Of a DNA stretch of 20,657 bases, positions 16,895-20,657 are shown one piece after another. The DNA lies in contig CAYRSS010000065.1 in NCBI GenBank assembly GCA_964426945.1, positions 1-20,657 of the forward strand, given 5' to 3'. This DNA comes from CAYRSS01 sp964426945 (GTDB lineage Bacteria; Planctomycetota; Phycisphaerae; UBA1845). A program made the position numbers and the translations under genes. How positions within the stretch are numbered: the first letter of the stretch is position 1; every line of letters begins with the position of its first letter. The notes under the pieces are model-generated. The model saw nothing but the letters and a program-made list of their open reading frames with translations. It ran no database searches and was not told the DNA's origin.

Positions 16895-19091
16895 TCAATC
16901 AATCGTTGTTCGGAACTTCTCTGCGGCCTTCGAGCAGATGTGCAACATAGTTGCGGTCTCAAATGCTGGAGATCGCCAGAGTACAATCGATGGGCTCATT
17001 CAAGTTGTCCTGCTTCGCTTCGAGGATGACAGACTTTCAACGGCGCAGGCCATTTCTGATACCATGAATTCCATCTTCGGCGTTCATGTGCCGCAACATC
17101 AAATCACGCCACGCCTGGCGGCTCTCGAAGACCAGAATTGTATTTTTTTCGCCCCTGATAGCTACTACACGCTCTGTCCAAAAGCAAGGGATTTCCTCCA
17201 AAAGAAGATTGATCAAGCCACGCAGCTCGAGGACAGAGTCAAGGCGACCTGGCTCGATGGTGTCGGACTCACAGAGCCTGAGCTTGACCCACGCGCTGCA
17301 TGGACCGCACTAAAACGATACTTGGCTGCTGCCTTTAGGCGACATGGAATGCAGGCAGCGGCCCTACTCGATCCTCAGATCGAGACACCGCTGTATACTG
17401 AGAGCCTTTCACAGATTCTTACGGAGTCCATCACTGCCTCGTTCGGCGTGGACCAACATGATTCGGCGAAGCGGGCATTGACTAGTTTCTTTGTGAACCC
17501 CACTCTAGATCTTGAAAGAACACAGTTCATCGTGCAGTTGGCGGACTCGGCCTTTAGTTTCTATGTGCTCGAGATCCCGCCTGATGTAGCCGAGCGCTTC
17601 CGCGCAGGCCTGTCTCCGCTGACGCTCTTCCTGGACACAAACTTCTTGTTCGGCATTCTTGGTCTCCACCATAATTCTCAGGTAGATGTCTCACTGGAGC
17701 TGATCCGAGCGATCGACAAGCACAAGCTGCCTATACGCCTTCGGTTTCATGAGGCCACCGACACCGAGATGCGAGGCACTATTGCTTACTATGGCAACCA
17801 ACTTCGCGCCCACAAGTGGCGTCCAGCCCTCAGCCGGGCCGCCGCAAAGACCCGAAATCTCACTGGCATCGAGCTCCATTACCATGAGCAAAACGCTCGT
17901 GCCGCTCTCACTGCCGATGACTTCCTTAAGCCCTACATACATTTTGACGTCCTGCTCGACGCTCACAATATAAAGATTTATCGTCCTACCTCTCCGCGAC
18001 TAGAGGAACGCAGTGCGCTGTATCATGAGTACAAGGCGTTCCTCGACGGTAGAGGCAAGGGGGACAAGTCCTATGAGACAGTTCAGCATGACGCAACATT
18101 ACTAGATGCCGTGAGGGCTCAACGATCCAAGGCCCGATCGTCGCTGGAGGCAAGTGCGCTTCTGGTTACATGCGATTACTTCCTTTATCGTTTTGACTGG
18201 GAAACAGCGCGCACTAGCGGGGGACTCGTATCTGTCGTACTGCCAAGCGCTTTCTGGCAGCTTCTTCGGCCATACGTCCCTTCTGATGGTGACTTCGACA
18301 GATCTTTTGCTGAAACGTTCTCATTGCCTGAGTTCAGGGCTCTTGGTAGCGGTGGTGGTCGTGCTTGCTCTCGAATGATGTCTGTGCTTTCTGGGATGGG
18401 CGATGTACCGGAGCAGACAGCCGAGCGACTGTTGGCGAATGACGCCCTGCTGGATCGCTTGCGCACAATCACGGACGAAGGAGTATTCGTCGAAGAAATC
18501 GAATCGGCGATCATCCATGAAAACGCCCAACTTCTTGAAGAGAAAGCGGCAAAGGAAGTGGAGTTGGCAAGGAAGAATGCTGAGCTGGAGTTAGTCCGAG
18601 ACCAATTAAGGGAACACAAATCGACATTGGACAGCGTTGAGCAACAAACGACGGAACTAAGAGATCGACTTGAGGCGAGCTCGATCGAGTTGCACAATAC
18701 CAAGTCCGCGGCGGCGAGCGAGAGCGAGAGGATCAGGAGCCTAGCAGAAGAAGTTAAGAAGCTGCGGTCCCGGGCCGCGGAACTGGAAGTCGAGCGGAAG
18801 CAGGAGGCATCCGAGAAGCGAGCAGTCGCTCGGCAGGCCCACTACGTACGGATTGGGCTGGCGGCTTTGTCTGCCGTTGTTCTTACGGCGGTCTTCTTGG
18901 GCGTTGTACACCTCGCGCCATGGGGTGCCCTGCAAAATCACCCAAACGGTACTGCGATTCAGGCGGCAGCATGTGTCGCGCTAGTTCTCGGAGTAATAGG
19001 TCTTCTCTTTCCCGCTACGCGAAAGTGGACGTGGTCCGTGAGTGGCCTCGGCGTTGGCGGTCTGATTGTGCTGATCTTGAGCAAGCTCTGA
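16878..19091 (+). CDS. Membrane-anchored PIN-like nuclease with winged-helix and coiled coil, nested in R-M operon
   Basis: I cannot match this 737-residue protein to a named family. Residues about 30-115 look like a winged helix (TAQAISDTMNSIFG, ITPRLAALEDQNCIFF). A PIN-like core follows: LTLFLDTNFLFGIL (Asp253), HEATDTEM (Glu297), QHDATLLDAV (Asp405, Asp410) and LLVTCDYFLYRFD (Asp433). These are the order and spacing of acids used by PIN metal-dependent RNases, so it is probably active. A Glu/Lys/Arg-rich coiled coil spans about 540-655. Then come two clear hydrophobic segments (657-680, 693-711) and a third likely one (719-737), predicting anchoring in the inner membrane with the nuclease in the cytoplasm. 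The ATG at 16878 has GAGG about 12 nt upstream; a GTG at 16860 is an alternative. The gene is richer in A/T-ending codons than its neighbours, which suggests separate acquisition. A defence role is inferred from position. Confidence 0.75.
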   Translation: MSTIASQSIVVRNFSAAFEQMCNIVAVSNAGDRQSTIDGLIQVVLLRFEDDRLSTAQAISDTMNSIFGVHVPQHQITPRLAALEDQNCIFFAPDSYYTLCPKARDFLQKKIDQATQLEDRVKATWLDGVGLTEPELDPRAAWTALKRYLAAAFRRHGMQAAALLDPQIETPLYTESLSQILTESITASFGVDQHDSAKRALTSFFVNPTLDLERTQFIVQLADSAFSFYVLEIPPDVAERFRAGLSPLTLFLDTNFLFGILGLHHNSQVDVSLELIRAIDKHKLPIRLRFHEATDTEMRGTIAYYGNQLRAHKWRPALSRAAAKTRNLTGIELHYHEQNARAALTADDFLKPYIHFDVLLDAHNIKIYRPTSPRLEERSALYHEYKAFLDGRGKGDKSYETVQHDATLLDAVRAQRSKARSSLEASALLVTCDYFLYRFDWETARTSGGLVSVVLPSAFWQLLRPYVPSDGDFDRSFAETFSLPEFRALGSGGGRACSRMMSVLSGMGDVPEQTAERLLANDALLDRLRTITDEGVFVEEIESAIIHENAQLLEEKAAKEVELARKNAELELVRDQLREHKSTLDSVEQQTTELRDRLEASSIELHNTKSAAASESERIRSLAEEVKKLRSRAAELEVERKQEASEKRAVARQAHYVRIGLAALSAVVLTAVFLGVVHLAPWGALQNHPNGTAIQAAACVALVLGVIGLLFPATRKWTWSVSGLGVGGLIVLILSKL

Positions 19092-19176
19092 TTGACAGTT
19101 TCCAAAGCATCGTCATCGACGTTTGGATTGCTTCGGCACGCGGTGGGATATGGCGCATATCGAGAGGGATTGAGGC
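19092..19176 (+). other. Spacer between PIN gene and methyltransferase
   Basis: An 85-nt gap. In frame 1 it ends with a short open stretch (MAHIERD, then TGA at 19171-19173) just before the methyltransferase GTG. This could be the original 3' tail of the restriction gene, left behind when the PIN gene was inserted. AGAGGG and GAGG within it provide ribosome-binding potential for the methyltransferase. Confidence 0.3.
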
Positions 19177-20657
19177 GTGGCAAAGAAGAAAGTGATAGCG
19201 GGTGTGCAGCTAGATTCCATCCGCCACAAGGACAAGCGGCCGAACATTCCCACGGAGGAGCTGCGCGACTTCGTGGCGGACGACGAGAAGGCGCCGAAGA
19301 CGATGCTCTATCCGCGCGACCCGTCGCTCGATCCGCAGCTTGTCTGGAAGGGCAAGGACGAGCAGGACAGCAAGCCGCTGGCCGTGCCGGTCGTGCCGAT
19401 CTACATCCAGGAGAAGATCCACCCGCAGGCGATCGTGGACGATCTGCGGCGCACGACTCCCGCCTCCGCCAAGGGGGATGGCCCGGGAGAGGGTGGCGGC
19501 GACGGCCTCGGCGAGCAGCTCAATCTCTTCGCCGACTTCAACGGCCTCGACGGCGACTTCGACAAGAAGGTCGACTTCTACGCGCACGAGCAGCACTGGT
19601 CGAATCGGATGATCCTCGGCGACTCGCTGCTCGTGATGACCAGCCTGGCCGAGAAGGAGGGACTCAAGGGCAAGGTCCAGACGATCTACTTCGATCCGCC
19701 CTACGGCATCAAATTCGGCTCGAATTGGCAGGTCAGCACGCGAAAGCGCGATGTGAAAGATGGCAAAGTCGAGGATGCGACTCGACAACCCGAGCAGGTA
19801 CGGGCATTTCGTGACTGTTGGCGTCTCGGCGTGCACTCCTACCTTGCATACATACGAGACATCCTTACTGCTGCTCGCGAACTGATTACCGAAACCGGGT
19901 CAATCTTCGTGCAGATCGGCGATGAGAACATCCATCTCGTGCGCTGCGTGATGGACGAGGTATTTGGAAGTGAGAACTTCGTCTCACTCATCTCATTCCG
20001 TAAGACTTCCGCCGTGAGCAGCCCTACCGCCCAGGTGAACACGTTGGCCGGCGTGTCCGACCTATTGATTTGGTACGCTAAGAAGCGCGAGATCGTAAAA
20101 TATCGACAACTCTATCTGGACAAAACCGTCGAAACTGACAGCGCGGGCGTATACACGTGGATTGAGTTGCCAGGCGGCCGGCGTCGGCGCATGACGACTC
20201 AGGAGCGTAATCGTGAAGTCCCGTTGCCGAAGGAGTCACGTATCTTCCGCGTAGACAATGCGACATCAACCGGCTACAGCGAAGTTCTCTCGGCGACGGT
20301 GCGGATCGGGGACAAGGCATACGAATCCGGATCTACGAAGCACTGGAAGACGACACCGGCTGGAATGCAACGGTTGAACACGGCGCATCGATTGGTCCCT
20401 GCGGGGTCGAGTCTTGGCTATGTCCGCTTCATTGACGACTTTCCTGTGTATCCCATTGTGAACTTCTGGCCAGACACTGGTACTGGTAGCTTCACGGAAG
20501 ACAAGGTCTACGTCGTTCAAACGGGTACAAAAACAGTCGAGCGCTGCCTTCTCCTAACCACCGATCCCGGCGACCTCGTGCTCGACCCCACCTGCGGAAG
20601 CGGCACCACGGCCCACGTCGCCGAGCACTGGGGCCGGCGCTGGATCACGATCGACAC
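19177..20657 (+). CDS. Site-specific DNA methyltransferase, beta class (Mod), 3' end cut by window
   Basis: The modification and recognition subunit of the restriction system, an adenine or cytosine amino-methyltransferase; 493 codons are visible. The start is a GTG at 19177, with GAGGG about 9 nt upstream. The N-terminal 150 residues are the usual leader of this partner family (RHKDKRPNIPTEELRDFV). Catalytic motif IV is DPPYG at 173-177. The SAM-binding motif I is DPTCGSGTTAHVAEHWG from 470. This IV-before-I order with the target-recognition region between defines the beta class. From about 19740 to 20560 the codons become richer in A/T endings (ATA, CTA, TTG, AGT), while both flanks are strongly GC-biased. 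This suggests an exchanged recognition segment. It is read with the restriction gene upstream as one operon, interrupted by the PIN gene. Confidence 0.92.
   Translation, partial: MAKKKVIAGVQLDSIRHKDKRPNIPTEELRDFVADDEKAPKTMLYPRDPSLDPQLVWKGKDEQDSKPLAVPVVPIYIQEKIHPQAIVDDLRRTTPASAKGDGPGEGGGDGLGEQLNLFADFNGLDGDFDKKVDFYAHEQHWSNRMILGDSLLVMTSLAEKEGLKGKVQTIYFDPPYGIKFGSNWQVSTRKRDVKDGKVEDATRQPEQVRAFRDCWRLGVHSYLAYIRDILTAARELITETGSIFVQIGDENIHLVRCVMDEVFGSENFVSLISFRKTSAVSSPTAQVNTLAGVSDLLIWYAKKREIVKYRQLYLDKTVETDSAGVYTWIELPGGRRRRMTTQERNREVPLPKESRIFRVDNATSTGYSEVLSATVRIGDKAYESGSTKHWKTTPAGMQRLNTAHRLVPAGSSLGYVRFIDDFPVYPIVNFWPDTGTGSFTEDKVYVVQTGTKTVERCLLLTTDPGDLVLDPTCGSGTTAHVAEHWGRRWITID

Noticed and set aside
1..20657. 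CRISPR arrays or insertion sequences
   Set aside because: No regularly spaced repeats and no transposase-like frame were seen on either strand.

Overview
The window comes from a GC-rich Gram-negative-type bacterium: it encodes a complete tripartite efflux system that needs an outer membrane, and several lipoproteins with clear lipoboxes. The style of the phage terminase, the excisionase and the restriction enzyme resembles metagenomic Planctomycetota. That assignment is from memory of the families, not from a search. The whole window reads as an accessory or genomic-island region, with phage remnants, metal resistance and defence side by side.

Region 1 (1-2479): the 3' part of a large-terminase (GpA-like) gene runs off the left edge. 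It is followed by about 640 bp of uncertain content with no portal or other head gene, so the prophage appears broken here.

Region 2 (2480-12254, all minus strand): a heavy-metal efflux operon. In transcription order it holds a small secreted Cys/His-rich protein, an outer-membrane CzcC-like factor, a CzcB-like adaptor lipoprotein, a CzcA-like RND pump of the heavy-metal (HME) type, a His-rich lipoprotein, a possible 64-residue ORF, and a Zn/Cd/Pb-type P1B ATPase. Gaps are short or overlapping, and good Shine-Dalgarno (SD) sites lie between genes. Together these would move metal from cytoplasm to periplasm (ATPase) and from periplasm to outside (RND system), with two small metal-binding candidates in the periplasm. 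A 17-bp inverted repeat lies about 58 bp upstream of the first gene.

Region 3 (12255-13837): a boundary zone. It holds a strong hairpin terminator on the minus strand, a sequence resembling the 3' half of a tRNA, and an excisionase-like HTH gene with no integrase beside it. A divergent intergenic region follows, with a candidate promoter carrying a 10-bp palindrome.

Region 4 (13838-20657, plus strand): a restriction-modification operon of the type III-like kind. A helicase-nuclease Res subunit (1018 aa) comes first and a beta-class DNA methyltransferase, cut by the right edge, comes last. Between them sits a 737-residue protein that I cannot match to a named family. It has an N-terminal winged-helix-like region, a PIN-like nuclease core with all acidic positions present, a long coiled coil and a C-terminal set of about three membrane helices. 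This membrane-anchored PIN protein, nested between R and M genes in sequence of visibly different base composition, is the most interesting item in the window.
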